DNA of 64,000 bases from Leucaena leucocephala (GCA_037074615.1 CM073551.1:19901750-19965749), one strand, 5' to 3'; positions 1 through 12,116 are shown, counted from the first letter of the stretch. Numbers and translations: made by a program. The notes: a model not told the origin generated them from the sequence alone.

Positions 1-1295
1 ACCAGAGAGTTTTCTTTTTTCAAGTAACGTTGGAGGTGGCGTGATGTTAGCAACGACTTGTGAGGCCATTTTGTGCACTCTAGTAGCTGCTAGAGATGAA
101 ATGCTTCGCCATATAGGGAAGGAGAATCTAAAAAAGCTTGTTATTTATGGGTCTGATCAAACTCATAGTGCCCTTCAAAAAGCTTCTCGCATTGCAGGTA
201 TATTAGATATTAGTGAATTGAATATACGTTAGGCTTTCTTTTTATGTCAGAAGCCTATAAACCTTTAATTCATCTTTTAATTATAGTGCATGTGAAACTT
301 TATAATATATTTTGATGGCAGGAATCCACCCAGAAAATTTCAGGGTCATCAAAACCAAGAAATCAAGTTCACTTGCTTTGTCACCAGATTCACTCCGTTC
401 TGCAATAGTGAAGGATGTGGAAAATGGGTTAGTTCCTTGTTTTCTTTGTGCCACTGTGGGGACCACTGCAACTGGTGCTGTTGATCCTATTGGACCATTG
501 TGTGGCGTGGCAAAGGATTATGGAATTTGGGTCCACGTGGATGCTGCTTATGCAGGAGGGGCCCTTATTTGCCCAGAGTTCAGGCAATTTCTTGATGGAG
601 TTGAGGGGGCAAAGTCGTTGAGCTTCAATGCACACAAATGGTTTTTCACAAACTTAACTACTTGTTGCCTTTGGGTGAAAGATTCATCTTGTTTAACAAA
701 ATCCCTCTCAACAAATCCTCAGTACTTGAGAAACAAAGCTTCAGAGTCAAACCAAGTGATCGATTACAAAGATTGGCAGATAGCATTAAGCAGGAAATTT
801 CACTCCCTGAAACTATGGTTCGTTCTTCGTAGCTATGGCTTGGACAACCTCAGAAACTTCCTCAGAAACCACGTGGACATGGCCAAAACCTTTGAAAACC
901 TTGTGAAGCAAGATACGAGGTTTGAGGTTGTTGCACCTAGGTATTTTTCTCTGGTTTGCTTTAGGGTTTCACCATTAGCAATCACTAAGAAGAAATCCTT
1001 TTGTAATGATAATGATCATGAGTTCAGTGGGAAAAATGATGATAGCGAACGACTTGTGAATGAAGTGAACAGGAAATTGCTGGATTCAATAAATGGTTCA
1101 GGGAAAGTGTATATGACTCATGGAATGGTTGAAGGAGCTTTTGTGATCAGATGTGCGATTGGTTCAACATTAACAGAGGAACAACATGTGATTGTGGCAT
1201 GGAAGATAGTTCAAGAACAAGCTAATTATGTACTCTCATCAATGCTTTCCAAAGCACAAAAGCATATTAATAGCTACGCATTTGAAAACATTTAG
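1..1295 (+). CDS. Aromatic amino acid decarboxylase / tyrosine decarboxylase family, copy 1 (5' part outside window)
   Basis: Spliced as <1..197 and 322..1295 (stop TAG); base 1 is the last base of a codon. Family reaction: PLP-dependent decarboxylation of an aromatic L-amino acid, in the cytosol. Exon 1 shows the GSDQTHS motif. Exon 2 shows VHVDAAYAGG and the PLP-lysine motif NAHKWFF. The catalytic loop reads STNPQYLRNKAS, with Tyr at 723-725, the residue typical of true decarboxylases. The following IALSR has Ser at 789-791, the residue linked to phenolic (Tyr/Phe) rather than indolic substrates. The intron (198..321) splits the G of RIAG|IHPENF and obeys GT-AG. No stop is seen in the visible part, but the region of the codon-54 stop found in copies 2 and 3 lies off the window, so its integrity is unknown. 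Compared with copies 2 and 3 it lacks two residues (IM) near 1035, has Cys for Trp in IR(C)AIG, and has a different C-terminus because of a 2-base difference near 1228. Specificity is inferred from motifs only. Confidence 0.9.
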
Positions 1296-2714
1296 TAAGA
1301 AGCAAGCATTATTGTGGACATTTCGTTTGGATTTGTTTTATTATTTAATGTATTTGTTTATTTTTACTTCTAATTAATTATATTTTATTTTCATCTCTTT
1401 AATTTTTTCAGCCCATTCTCCCTTGTCTCTTTTCTCATTTATTCTCTCTCTCATTCATCCTCTCCATAAACAAAAGTATTTTAAAAAAATAAGTTACATT
1501 TTTTATATATTTATTGTCTTTAATTAATGTTTACTAATTTTTTGAGTCATGTAATTTAGTTATTTAAACATTATATTTTGATATGGAGAAAGTATCACTC
1601 TAGTCCTTATTATAAGTCTCTTGTATAAGAAATTTTTTGTTATAAATATAAGTCAACTTATAGGATTATTAATAACTATTTTCTAATTTTATCTCTATTG
1701 ATTCAATTCTCATTAGAAAAATAAAAGGAGAAGAAAAATGTGAGAATGATTTGTAAATTTTAATGACTTAATTATTTTTTATATGTGAGAATTAATTGAA
1801 TGAGATTTATAGGCAGGTGAGTGAAAATAACTTTGGTAACATGTGAACCGCGTGTTGAATAATAATTGTTGACCCTCTTAAAATATTTTCTAAACAGCAT
1901 TTGAAAAAGGTGAGAAGGAAGTTACATTGTTCACATAGTAGGATTCTTTACTTTAAAGCTTTTATAGCGTATATTGATTGATGATAATTACTCCAATTGT
2001 GATGGGCTTATTCTACATATATAGGGTTAGGTAATTAATTTATAAAGATTAAAAAAATTATTTAAATTATTTATTTGTAAAAAATTTTGTATCAGTTTTT
2101 TATAAATACTAATTTTAATTATTTACATTGTGAACTATCATTATTAATTAATATAAACACATTTAATATATGCAATCAATAAATATAATTTAAGAAAAAA
2201 TTATAAATTTTAGAAATAAAACAAATGGAAGTCTTATATAATTAAAACAAACTTTTTAACTAACTTCTATATTATTTATGGCTAGAAGAGTATAATGATC
2301 GTGTTCAACCGTTATTTTAAAATAATGATGAAAGTAATTGCCTCAAGAAAAGTTCACAAGCTTCTCAATTATTAAGTACCCTTGGATATAAACTTCTTAA
2401 TACATGTAATCAATACGGATATTTTAGAAAAATATTTATAAATTTGGGGGACAATATATATTGGGATATTATATTTATGATCAAATTTAACCCCTCAATT
2501 AACTCTTACAATAAAGACCGGAGGTGGGGACGGAACCACATGAGGGGCAAGGGGACGACCGCCCCTCCTATTAGTCAGAATTTCCCTAGGGCCTACTCCA
2601 TGTACCCCTTGCAAGTAGTTTAAATTTTTTTAAAAAATAGTCTAACTAAAATTGATAAATAGGCTATCTAAAAAAATCCAATTAAATTTTTTTCCCAGCC
2701 CCACTTCTTATATA
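1296..2714 (+). repeat. 3' flank of copy 1, part of the duplicated unit
   Basis: AT-rich non-coding DNA that matches the flanks after copy 2 (15,000-16,900) and copy 3 (21,907-23,520) almost line by line, for example the shared stretches at 1593-1640, 2030-2230 and 2400-2460. Relative to copies 2 and 3 it lacks a few hundred bases near 2375. The GC-rich patch at 2520-2590 recurs at 16,720-16,800 and 23,330-23,410 and may be the remains of a transposon end. No gene seen. Confidence 0.75.
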
Positions 2715-2947
2715 CTTCCTCCGCTATTAATTATAAGATCCCTATCTATTTTATCTTTTAAAATTATAATTTTTCTCCCAAAGTGTCTCTATTCGATGAC
2801 ACATATTAAAGAATTTCTATCAATGGTAGTTCAAAATACATATGATTAAAACATGTATTTTAAGAAAACTAACATATAATCATTACAACTAACTAACTTA
2901 ACTAACTTTCTTAATTAAATAAATCTTATATTAAGTACCGGAGGTAA
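2715..2947. mobile_element. Stowaway-like MITE
   Basis: The left end reads CTTCCTCCG and the right end CCGGAGGTAA, with imperfect inverted ends that continue into TTATAAGAT / ATCTTATA. A TA dinucleotide flanks both sides (2713-2714 and 2948-2949), as expected for Tc1/mariner-derived MITEs. Relatives occur at 7,470-7,704, 16,919-17,188 and 23,530-23,782. No coding capacity. Confidence 0.65.
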
Positions 2948-3289
2948 TATAAACTTAAAATCTAATTTTACACACTACTCACTCTCCCCTTTTTTCTATT
3001 CTTCATCTCTTGCCTACAATTATAAAAAGTGGAGAGATCCATATCGTCTAACCTTATAGCCAACAAAAAGCAAAATTAAGTAATTTTTTTAATTTTAATT
3101 TATTATTATTTTGATATAATTGTTAAATTATTTTTATACTACTTTGATTGTTAAATTATTTTTAATCAGGAGCTATTTGCTATCATTGATCAAGAAAATA
3201 TTTTACATTGTTTTTAAAATATGTAAATTTACAGAATTCAACTTCCTTATTATAGTTGTTAATGTTAAAAGTTTGTTAGTCTCAAATTT

Positions 3290-5135
3290 TTTTATTCTGC
3301 CATTGACTGGTGGAAGTATTATTTTGATGCCTTATAAACACAATAATAAAATGATACTCAATAATTTATTCCTCCGTTTCTCAATACTTAATTTATAGTG
3401 TAACTTATACTATAAATTATGTCTTATATTTAGGACTGAAAGAATACTTATTTATCTCTTGTTTTATAAATTATATTAAAGATATTGATTTTAACTTAAC
3501 AATAATAGTTTCACATGCACACAGGTAATTTGGCCAAACAACAATACGCCAACCATTCTCAATTATCAAAGGCATGCTTTTTAATTCAACTCTATTCGAC
3601 TCCACTTATATCTTTTCAAATCGGATTTACGGTGTATTCAATATCATTTTATTATTGTGTTCATAAGACAAATTTTTTATTCTGCCAGTGGCTGGTGGAA
3701 GTATTATTTTGATATGTTATGAACACAATAACTTGTTCCTTATTTCCTCAATATTTAGTTTATAATATAATTTATATTATAAATTATGTCTTATATTTAA
3801 AACTGAAAGAATACTTATTTATCTTTTTTCTTATAAATTATATTAATAATATTGATTTTAATTTAACAATAAAAGTTTCAAGTGCACACACTTAATTTGG
3901 CCAAACAACAATACGCCAATCATTCTCAATTATTAAAGGCATGCATTTTAATTCAACTTCATTCGGCTCCACTTATATCTTTTTAAATCGGGTTTAGGAT
4001 TTAGGATTTAGGATTTAGGCTATATTGAATATCATTTTATTATTGTGTTCATAAGACAAATTTTTTATTTTGCCAGTGGTTGGTGGGAGTATTATTTTGA
4101 TATGTTATGAACATAATAATAAAATGACACTCAATAACTTATTCCTCCATTTCTCAATACTTAGTTTATAGTATAATTTATATTATAAATTATATTTTAT
4201 ATTTAGAATTGAAAGAATATTTTTTTATCGCTTTGTTATAATTTATATTAATGATATTGATTTTAATTTAACAATAATAGTTTCACGTACACGCACTTAA
4301 TTTGGCCCAAACAACAATATGCCAATCATTCTCAATTATTAAAGGCATGCGTTTTAATTCAACGCCATTAGGCTCCACTTCTATTTTTTAAATCGGGTTT
4401 AAAATTTAAGATTTAAAGTATATTGAGTATCATTTTATTATTGTGTTCATAAGACCAATATTTTATTATGTGTTATGAACACAATAATAAAATAATACTC
4501 AATAACTTATTCCTTCTTTCCTCATTACTTAGTTTATAATATAATTTATATTATAAATTATGCTCGAGAATATATTTTTATCGCTTTGTTATAATTTATA
4601 TTAATGATATTGATTTTAATTTAACAATAATAGTTTCACGTGCACGCACTTAATTTGGCACAAACAACAATACGCCAATCATTCTCAATTATTAAAGGCA
4701 TGCGTTTTAATTCAACGCTATTAGGCTCCACTTATATTTTTTTAAATCGAGTTTAAGATTTAGAGTTTAAAGTATATTGAATATCATTTTATTATTATGT
4801 TCATAAGACTAATATTTTATTCTACCGGTGGCTGGTGGGAGTATTATTTTGATGTGTTATGAACACAATAATAAAATAATACTCAATAACTTATTCCTTC
4901 GTTCCTCAATACTTAGTTTATACTTATATTTAGAATTGAAAGAATACTTATTTATTTATTTTTTTATAAATTATATTAATGATATTGATTTTAATTTAAC
5001 AATAATAGTTTCACGTGCGCACAGTTAATTTAGCCAAACAATAATACGCCAACCATTCTCAATTATTAAAGACATGCGTTTTAATTTAAGTCCATTGGGC
5101 TCCACTTATATCTTTTCAAATCGGGTCCATGTCGA
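3290..5135 (+). repeat. Tandem array of about five 350-400 bp units, each with a foldback
   Basis: The landmark GGAGTATTATTTTGAT or GGAAGTATTATTTTGAT recurs at about 3310, 3697, 4087 and 4836, and the landmark AATTTGGCC (or a close variant) recurs at about 3527, 3894, 4300, 4651 and 5025. The fourth unit has an internal deletion. Each unit carries inverted arms, ATTTTATTATTGTGTTCATAA and its complement, around a roughly 50-base loop. Only one such unit lies downstream of copy 2 (17,506-17,830) and one more at 8,040-8,350, so the array expanded within the copy-1 unit. Confidence 0.8.
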
Positions 5136-6755
5136 TATAAATCCCAGCTAATTTTCAGTGACGAATGATGTATGAGGAAACCAATTAACATTGCACAACC
5201 GACAACTCAGCATTATTCGTCAATTTGGTATAATAATTCAGAAAATCAGAAATATCTATTGGCTATTTTTCCCCCTATGAATTATAAATTCGTCAATTAG
5301 GTAAAATCATTTGATGCATCCGGATGGCTTCTTACAATTTGTTTCCCAAAAAACATTTTGTTTCAATTTAAATATATTCCAAAAAAATTAGGTTTTCATT
5401 CATGAAACTAAGTTACACATCTATATATTACTCATCATCAGATTATTAATATAAGATATATTTAACTAATTTGATTAAATTAAAGAAGTTAGTTAATATA
5501 ACAATTTTTCTAAAATACCTTAATCATATTTCTTAACTCCATCCCTCCTTCTTTTACTTAACTATTATTGAGAAAATATTAATATGAGTAATTTAAAAAA
5601 ACTAATAAATATAAAAAATATATTTTATATTTAGTACTATGATCAATTCCTACGAAGAGTAATATATTCCCTCTTTTCTCGTTTATAAGTCACATTTTAA
5701 CACTTTTCATGTTCTTTTTGCTCCAACAATAAAAACTATTCACTTTCCTATTCATAAGTCGATCATTTTACAAAATTTGTGAAACAATTGAAATTTCTTT
5801 CCAATAGTGCTCTTGGCATGAGTATTATTGTTCTTGGCGGATTTAGCCAGTTCGCCATCAATGCGACTCAAACGCTAATGGTACGTAGAACTGGTTGCGT
5901 GTCTCTCTGTATATTGATGATTGATTTATGTTGATATTGAAAATAACCATAACAACGAATATTTTCGATCGCAACCTATATTAAACGATCGAACTATTAC
6001 AAGCCACATAATTTGAAACTTGCGTATGTGATCTTCCCTCAAAGTTCAAGCAAGCCATAAATAGTGGCCCCTAAGTCATTACTTACCTTATATATATATA
6101 TATATATATATAACTTTTTAGGTTACCCCGATATTCAGTGTTTCTTCTTATCATACTATTAGGCACACCCTCTAATCTTTTTATAACATCTCATTAATTT
6201 TTTTAAGGAGATTAAAAAAATTAAATAAATTATTTTAAAATATTTATATTTATCTTCTTTTTACCAAACTAATTTATTTAGCTTATAAACTATTCATTAA
6301 TTTCAAAGATATCATGTATTATGTGCTATAATTAAATAGTTTATTTAATTTTCTTAATCTCTCTAAAAAAGTAAAGGGATCATTTATTAAGGATTGGAGG
6401 CAATATATAAGTAACAGACTAATCTGAATCGAGATTTTATAATCATGATATTTCTTCAAAGGATATTTTTTTCTTAATAAAGTGGGAATTGAACATCAAT
6501 CCTTCTATTCTATTCAAAGCATCATCAGATTAAATGTAGACATTTTTCCCTGTGAAGATTTGAATATTAATTCACTACATTATGAAGAACTCGTCCTACC
6601 ACTAAATCCAACTTCATTGGTTTGAATTATTACATGAAACTAATTATATTAATTACACATTAATTAATCATCAGAAGGCTTTAGAGCAATCTTCCAGTAT
6701 TACTGGTTTAGATAGGTACTACTTTGGATAATGATCAACTGCTTTTGGTGATTAA
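5136..6755 (+). repeat. Duplicated intergenic segment downstream of copy 1
   Basis: Non-coding DNA matching 17,840-19,636 of the copy-2 unit, for example GACGAATGATGTATGAGG at 5159 and 17,846 and the stretch around 5820-5900 and 18,485-18,560. No gene seen. It contains a TA microsatellite at 6089-6112 that the copy-2 unit lacks. Confidence 0.7.
6089..6112. repeat. (TA)n microsatellite
   Basis: Twelve TA units, absent from the paralogous position near 18,745. Confidence 0.9.
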
Positions 6756-7306
6756 GTGTGTGTTTGGATAAAATTTTAAAAAGGGCTTATAGAAAAAAAG
6801 GGTTTTTGGACAGCTTATGGAAAAATGTCTTTTACAGAAGAGCTTATGGAAAAAAGTGGTTCTGAGTAAATAAGTGTTTGGATAGTTATTTTTAGAATGA
6901 TTTTTTATATTGGTAAATTACTAAAAAGGGTATGATTTAATTAAAAGTAAGAGAGATGAGAGATGGTAGAGAAAAGAGAAGAGAGATGAGAGATGGTAGA
7001 GGGTAGAGAGGAGAGAGAGGAGAGAGGGTGAAGATGAGAGAGGAGAGAGGAGAGAGGGTAGAAAAGAGAGAGGAGAGAGGGTATAAGAAAAAGTAGGGGT
7101 AATATAGTAATTAGATAGTTCATAAATTCTTTTACTGTTCCAAAAGCTAGTTTCAGTAGCTTATTCAAAACCATGGTTTTAAACCATAGTTTAGCCCAAA
7201 AGCACTTATGAACAAATATAGCTGTTTGTTTTAAAAAAAATTCAAATCGAAATTTGAGCCATAAGCCCTTTTAAAACTTAGGTTTAGGGGTTTCCTAAAC
7301 AAGCCC
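6756..7306. mobile_element. Tourist/Harbinger-like MITE (551 bp)
   Basis: The ends read GTGTGTGTTTGGAT and, on the other strand, GGGCTTGTTTAGGA, flanked by TAA on both sides (6753-6755 and 7307-7309). The paralogous site near 19,635 in the copy-2 unit reads GGTGACTAAAACGGC with no element, so this insertion post-dates the duplication or was lost there. The middle (6945-7090) is a purine-rich GAGAGA/GAGAGG tract. Non-coding. Confidence 0.75.
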
Positions 7307-7469
7307 TAAAACGGCACAGCAGCTTTTTTTCATTACATGATATCTCTAAGCATAAAGGATATGTATATGATGATCTAATGTTTCTTTTGCAGTTGTTTGT
7401 TGATGATCGAATTATTAGGCATGCTAGGTTATTTTGTAATCTAATTTCTGCTAAGGCTAAAGTGTTTAC

Positions 7470-7704
7470 TTTTAGAATTTGATTGGAATTTTCTAAAATT
7501 ATACATTTTATTTCCTAAAATTATATTTTCCCCCCAAAATATCACTATTTGATTACACATATTAAGAGAATTTCTATCAATGATAGTTCAAAATGTATAT
7601 AATTAACAAGAATATTTTAAAAAAATTAACACATAATCATTACAAATAACTAATTTAACTAACTTTCTTAGTTACGTGAATCTTATATTAAGGACCAGAG
7701 GTAG
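7470..7704. mobile_element. Stowaway-like MITE, left end degraded
   Basis: The right end reads GACCAGAGGTAG followed by TA, and the body matches the MITE at 2715-2947 (the ATTTGATTACACATATTAA region). The left terminus is not recognisable. Confidence 0.5.
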
Positions 7705-8600
7705 TATAAACTTAAAATCTAATTTTACACACTACTCACTCTCTCCTCTTTTTTTTATTCTTCCTCTCTTACAATTACAAAAAGCAGAGAGATCCATATC
7801 CTCTAACCTTACAAACAGTCAACAAAGAGAAAAATTAAATGAATTTTTTAATTATTTTTTGGATATAATTGTTAAATTATTTGTGTTCTACCTTGATTGT
7901 TAAATTATTTTTAAACATTAGCTATTTGCTAGAATTGATATTGAAAATATTATATAATATTTTCAATATATGTAAATTTGTAGGATTCAACTTCCTTATT
8001 ATTATAGTTGTTAATGTTAAAAGTTCACCTCTCTAGAATCAAATTTTTTATTCTGCTAGTGGCTGGTGGAAGTATTATTTTGATGTCTTATTAACACAAT
8101 AATAAAATAATACTCAATAACTTATTCCTCCTATCTTCAATATTTAGTTTATAGTATAATTTATACTATAAATTATATTTTATATTTAAAATCGAAAGAA
8201 TATTTCTTTATCGCTTTGTTATAATTTATATTAATGATATTGATTTTAATTTAACAATAATATTTTCACGTGCACACACTTAATTTGGCCAAACAACAAT
8301 ACGCCAACCATTCTCAATTATTAAAGGCATGCTTTTTAATTCAAGTCCATTTGGATCCATGTCGATATAAATGCAAACTAATTTTCATTGACGAATGATG
8401 TATGAGGAAACCAATTAACATTGCACAACTCACAACTCAGCATTATTCATCAATTAGGCATGATGTATGAGGAAACCAATTAACATTGCACAACTCACAA
8501 CTCACAACTCAGCATTATTCGTCAATTAGGTCTAAATAATTCAGAAAATGAGACATACCTATTGGCTATTTTTTTCCCCTATGAATTAATTATAAAGACT
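7705..8600 (+). repeat. Second copy of the MITE-foldback module inside the copy-1 unit
   Basis: Repeats the arrangement of 2948-5200: the same leader (7705-7840), one foldback unit (about 8040-8350), then GACGAATGATGTATGAGG. Inside it a segment of about 65 bp carrying TGATGTATGAGGAAACCAAT is duplicated in tandem (about 8395 and 8461). Non-coding. Confidence 0.65.
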
Positions 8601-9063
8601 TGGAGTGCGTGCCAAATGAAGAATCCAACTTCTTACCAAATTAAAAAATTGAGTGCTTATTAGTTAGTGCCTATATTTATAGGTGGATTCTTTAAAAGCT
8701 TGAGTGTTTGGTGATGGAGAGTGGTAGATGATATATGTTAAACATGCTATTAAAACCCAATTCATGTAGGTGAGTTAGACCAATGAATTGAGGAATCACT
8801 TTTCTATTCTATATAGTCAATAATTTAGATGGATCGTGAACGTCTTTGTCAAAATTTTCTTAAAATAAAAAGGACTATTATTCTGTAATGCTTATCGTTG
8901 GGATGAGATACCTATGTTGTAAAATTTTTAAATAAAAAAATCTTTTTAAAAAACTAATAGTTAAAATATTATTTATATTTTAGATTATGTACACATTGAA
9001 ATATTTTTTAAAAAAATAGAAATAAAAATTAAATTTGAACGGTCTAGATTTGGTTGTCATCAC
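8601..9063. other. AT-rich intergenic DNA
   Basis: No open frame, RNA or repeat end that I can support. Confidence 0.5.
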
Positions 9064-9218
9064 CCTTGATGAGCTCCGAAATTAGTTCCCACAAAAGAAG
9101 AGTTGTGATTTGCATAGGAATCATCTGACAAAGAAAGCACCCTAGGATGTATAAGCACATCCAAGGCTAAAAGAGCATGAGTGCAGAACTCAGCAAGTTT
9201 TGTTACACTGTTGCTTTC
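9064..9218 (-). pseudogene. Detached exon of a RIX1/PELP1-like gene
   Basis: Read on the minus strand after the acceptor TTTTTGCAG, this exon encodes TKLAEFCTHALLALDVLIHP, a block I recognise from plant RIX1/PELP1-like proteins. There it directly follows the PPYLDQGLKLFHRG segment found at 24,542-24,787. A donor (GG|GTGATG) ends it. It lies in the correct strand and order relative to the upstream exons but about 15 kb from them, with AADC copies 2 and 3 between. The junction to the upstream exon does not keep frame cleanly (GGA AAG CAA, then a shift). I regard it as a relic. Homology is from recall of the family and was not searched. Confidence 0.65.
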
Positions 9219-9449
9219 CTGCAAAAATAAATAATAGATAAAGCAAATAGAGAGAATGATTAAAATGAAATTTTGGTAAGCACGCCTATATAGGCTTTTG
9301 TAGAGATTATTATGATGAAACTACTCGTGAACCTTCACTTATAATAGTTCAAGCTTCAGTTCAATTGGCCCTTGACATCGAAGCTTCTATATAACCAGTG
9401 AATCCAAAATTCCCATATCCCTCAATTAAAATAGAGTTTCAATAATCGA

Positions 9450-9885
9450 GTTAGCAAGCGCGAAAACCTTGCTAGATTCCTCTAAATTTCGAATTCAATT
9501 TTTAGAAAAAATATCTATCTTTGGAGGGTAACCACGAACCTTAGAGTTAAATATCTAATAATAGGATCCATGAACATAAATCTTCTAAATTTAATTTGTA
9601 AAACTCAATTGTTATAAAAGTTAATTGATCCGCACAAGCCCTTAAACTGATCCTTGACAATTTTAAATTGCTTGTCGTGCAAAAAGTAGACAAGAGTAGA
9701 AGCTCCAAAATTTCATACAACTCAGCAATGTCAGGCATTAAAAAAAAATTCAAGGAAAAGAAAGAAAGAAATTATTTACTCTGCATTCTACAATCAGGCC
9801 AATTTCATTAAATTCAGCAATATAATAACCTAATCCGAAAATGTATAGTTTACTTCACCAACTAACATCAAAGGTTTCCAACTTC
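9450..9885 (-). repeat. Segment shared with 23,945-24,340 (probable RIX1/PELP1 intron, duplicated)
   Basis: Near-identical to 23,945-24,340, including GATCCGCACAAGCCCTTAAA and CCTAATCCGAAAATGTATAG. On the minus strand it lies between the exon at 9,064-9,218 and where the upstream exons would be, as an intron would. It marks the edge of the duplicated unit. The short minus frame at 9,547-9,753 has a counterpart at 23,979-24,209, but this is expected from the duplication and is not evidence for a gene. Confidence 0.65.
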
Positions 9886-10187
9886 CAACTTAGCACCAAT
9901 ATATGTTAAACTTGTAAATTATATTGGCTTCTTCCCCCCGAGACTAAGAATACCTCTAAAGGTATGAAAGAAAATAGTTATGAATCATTTGTTTAAGGAA
10001 TGAGAGCCCATTATAACTCATGCTAGCCTTCACTAATTTGTGATACATGAGCTTTATTATTATTATTCAAAGTATTGCACAACTATGTTATTCAAAGCAG
10101 ATTCTAAATTTATATGTATTCAGCTCATTATTCAAATGAATGGCTGAGATATATCTTCACATGTATTAGAGTTTTGTACTATCTAGA
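9886..10187. other. Intergenic, nothing recognised
   Basis: AT-rich DNA beyond the edge of the shared segment. No coding or repeat signature that I can support. Confidence 0.4.
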
Positions 10188-10471
10188 GCTCCTTAATATA
10201 ATATCTCTGCTTATTTAATTTGAGTACATGATTGTATGTTAGTTAGTTAGGTTAGTTATTTATAACGATTGAATGTTAGTTTTTCTAAAATACCTCATTT
10301 AGTCATGTGCATTTGAATCACTCTTAATATAAATTATTTTAATATGTGTAATCATATAAGGATATTTTGGGAGAAAAATTATATTTTTGGGAGATAGAGT
10401 GGATTGGGGTCTTATATTTAGGATTAAAATAAAATTCTCGTCTAGCTCTTATATTTAGGATAGGAGAAAGT
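10188..10471. mobile_element. MITE of the TTAATATAAGA family
   Basis: The left end CTCCTTAATATAATATCT and the right end CTCTTATATTTAGGATAGGAG are inverted. The body shares ATCATATAAGGATATTTTGG with the element at 32,456. Boundaries are approximate. Confidence 0.5.
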
Positions 10472-11257
10472 ACTAATTAATCACACCTAAATGTTTGTGA
10501 CTTACACCAAAATAGCTTAAGCCACTTTGAATAGACTCGCCATTTATTTATTAGTTGTGATTAATCCTCTAATCAAACGATGTGAGGCTATTTATTAGTT
10601 GTGATTAATTCTCTAATCAAACGATGCGAGGCTTCATCATATATAATTATATATATTATATATTCTTACTATATATTTTTTCTTTTCGTCTTTCTTAATC
10701 TCAATTTTTTCTCTTTCCCTTGTTTTTTAATTCAAAAATGTCCTGGCCCTCTGATACTATATAAGAGTTTTATATTAATCATACGCCTAAAAACTTGTTA
10801 CTTATACCAAAAAAGCTTAAGATAATTTGGATGCACTCATCACTGCCTACTCCTTTTGTATAAGTCCTTGGCCTAATAACATGTTTATATCTCAATTCTT
10901 TCTTAAAAGAATTAACTTCAGCTTCCTTGAATATCCCGTATCGCTTTCTCCACCTTTCTTCTTTTGTATTCAAATTATTCAAGCTAAATTTTGTGAATTT
11001 AAACTAGGTCAAAACTTAGGTATGCTTATATCTATTAGGCAAATTTTTTAATTACACTTGTTATTTTATTATTATTAGTTCTTAAAATATGTATATGTAT
11101 TCATACATTCACTCATGAACTTAACTTAATAGATATAAACAATTTAACTAAGATTTTGTCCTTTAAAATATACATCTTTTTATTTAAATTCTAAAATTTT
11201 AATTAAAATATTATATTTAAATGGTTAAAATTATATAAAACATTTGAAAACGTGTTA
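10472..11257. other. Intergenic, nothing recognised
   Basis: AT-rich. It contains a local direct duplication near 10,545-10,625 (ATTTATTAGTTGTGATTAAT twice). No gene. Confidence 0.5.
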
Positions 11258-11453
11258 GCTAACAATTGAAAGCAGAAGAAAACGAGAGCAAGAAGAGAAA
11301 AGTCAAGTTTTCATATGAAGCCTCTTTCACTTTGTCGTATGTAATTAGTTTAGATTTAGGTCCACATATTAAAATAATAAAATAGAAGTTTCTGCATAAG
11401 TAGCAGCGTGTTCCAACTTCAAACCACATATAGCATATACGTATATGTGTGTA
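11258..11453 (+). promoter_or_regulatory. Copy-2 upstream region, displaced from its gene
   Basis: Matches the segment directly upstream of copy 3 (about 19,842-20,030), for example AATTGAAAGCAGAAGAAAAC. In copy 3 it runs straight into the leader. Here it is separated from copy 2 by about 1.7 kb of transposon and repeats. Likely the original upstream promoter of copy 2. Confidence 0.75.
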
Positions 11454-11776
11454 TGTTAAGGTAACCTCTCATACTTACTCTCTTTATAAAAATCTCATAA
11501 GAAAAACAGAATATATAGAAGCCAAGAAAATTTTTGAATAATTTTCTTTATTTTCCTCTGCACTTAATCATGAATAAGCTAGAGATATATATAGATGCAG
11601 AATTACAATAAGAGAAATTAAATCTCCCTACATTATAAGGAAACATGCCCATGACCACAAAATAAGAGCATGATTGACTAACTCAACTGACTCCCCACCA
11701 ACACAATGGGATAAATGAAATAACTAATAATTAAATAAATAATTAACTATTTGGATTTAGTCATAGAACCCTATCA
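11454..11776 (-). repeat. 3' LTR of the TRIM-like element
   Basis: Matches 12,259-12,579 with scattered base differences. Ends TGTTAAGG and ACCCTATCA. Confidence 0.88.
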
Positions 11777-11868
11777 ATACCTCCCACTTCGAAATCCGCC
11801 TTATCCTTAAGGTGGAAGTCAGAATCTAACCCCACAAATTAATAAAGAAAAAGAGAAATCTTCATTGG

Positions 11869-12116
11869 AATGAGTAAGAATCTTAACTCATATAACTAAC
11901 AATGCCTAAGGAGAATCTCCAATAAGTAAGAATCTTAGCTCATATAACTAAAAGCCTAAGGAGAATCTCCAATGAGTAAGAATCTTAGCTCATATAATTG
12001 AAAGCCTAAAGAGAATCTCCAATGAGTAAGAATCTTAGCTCATATCAAAGCCTAAGGAGAATCTCCAATGAGTAAAAATCTTAACTCACATAACTAAAAG
12101 CCTAAGGAGAATCTCC
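11869..12116 (-). repeat. Five tandem units of about 50 bp inside the TRIM
   Basis: Each unit contains AGTAAGAATCTTAGCTCATA (or a one- to two-base variant) followed by GCCTAAGGAGAATCTCC. They fill more than half of the internal domain. Confidence 0.85.

Noticed and set aside
6941..7174. Ser/Leu/Pro-rich minus-strand frame
   Set aside because: Simple-sequence GAGAGA tract inside the Tourist-like MITE.
9547..9753. Minus-strand frame with a near-identical counterpart at 23,979-24,209
   Set aside because: Similarity comes from the segmental duplication, not selection. The position fits an intron of the RIX1/PELP1-like gene.
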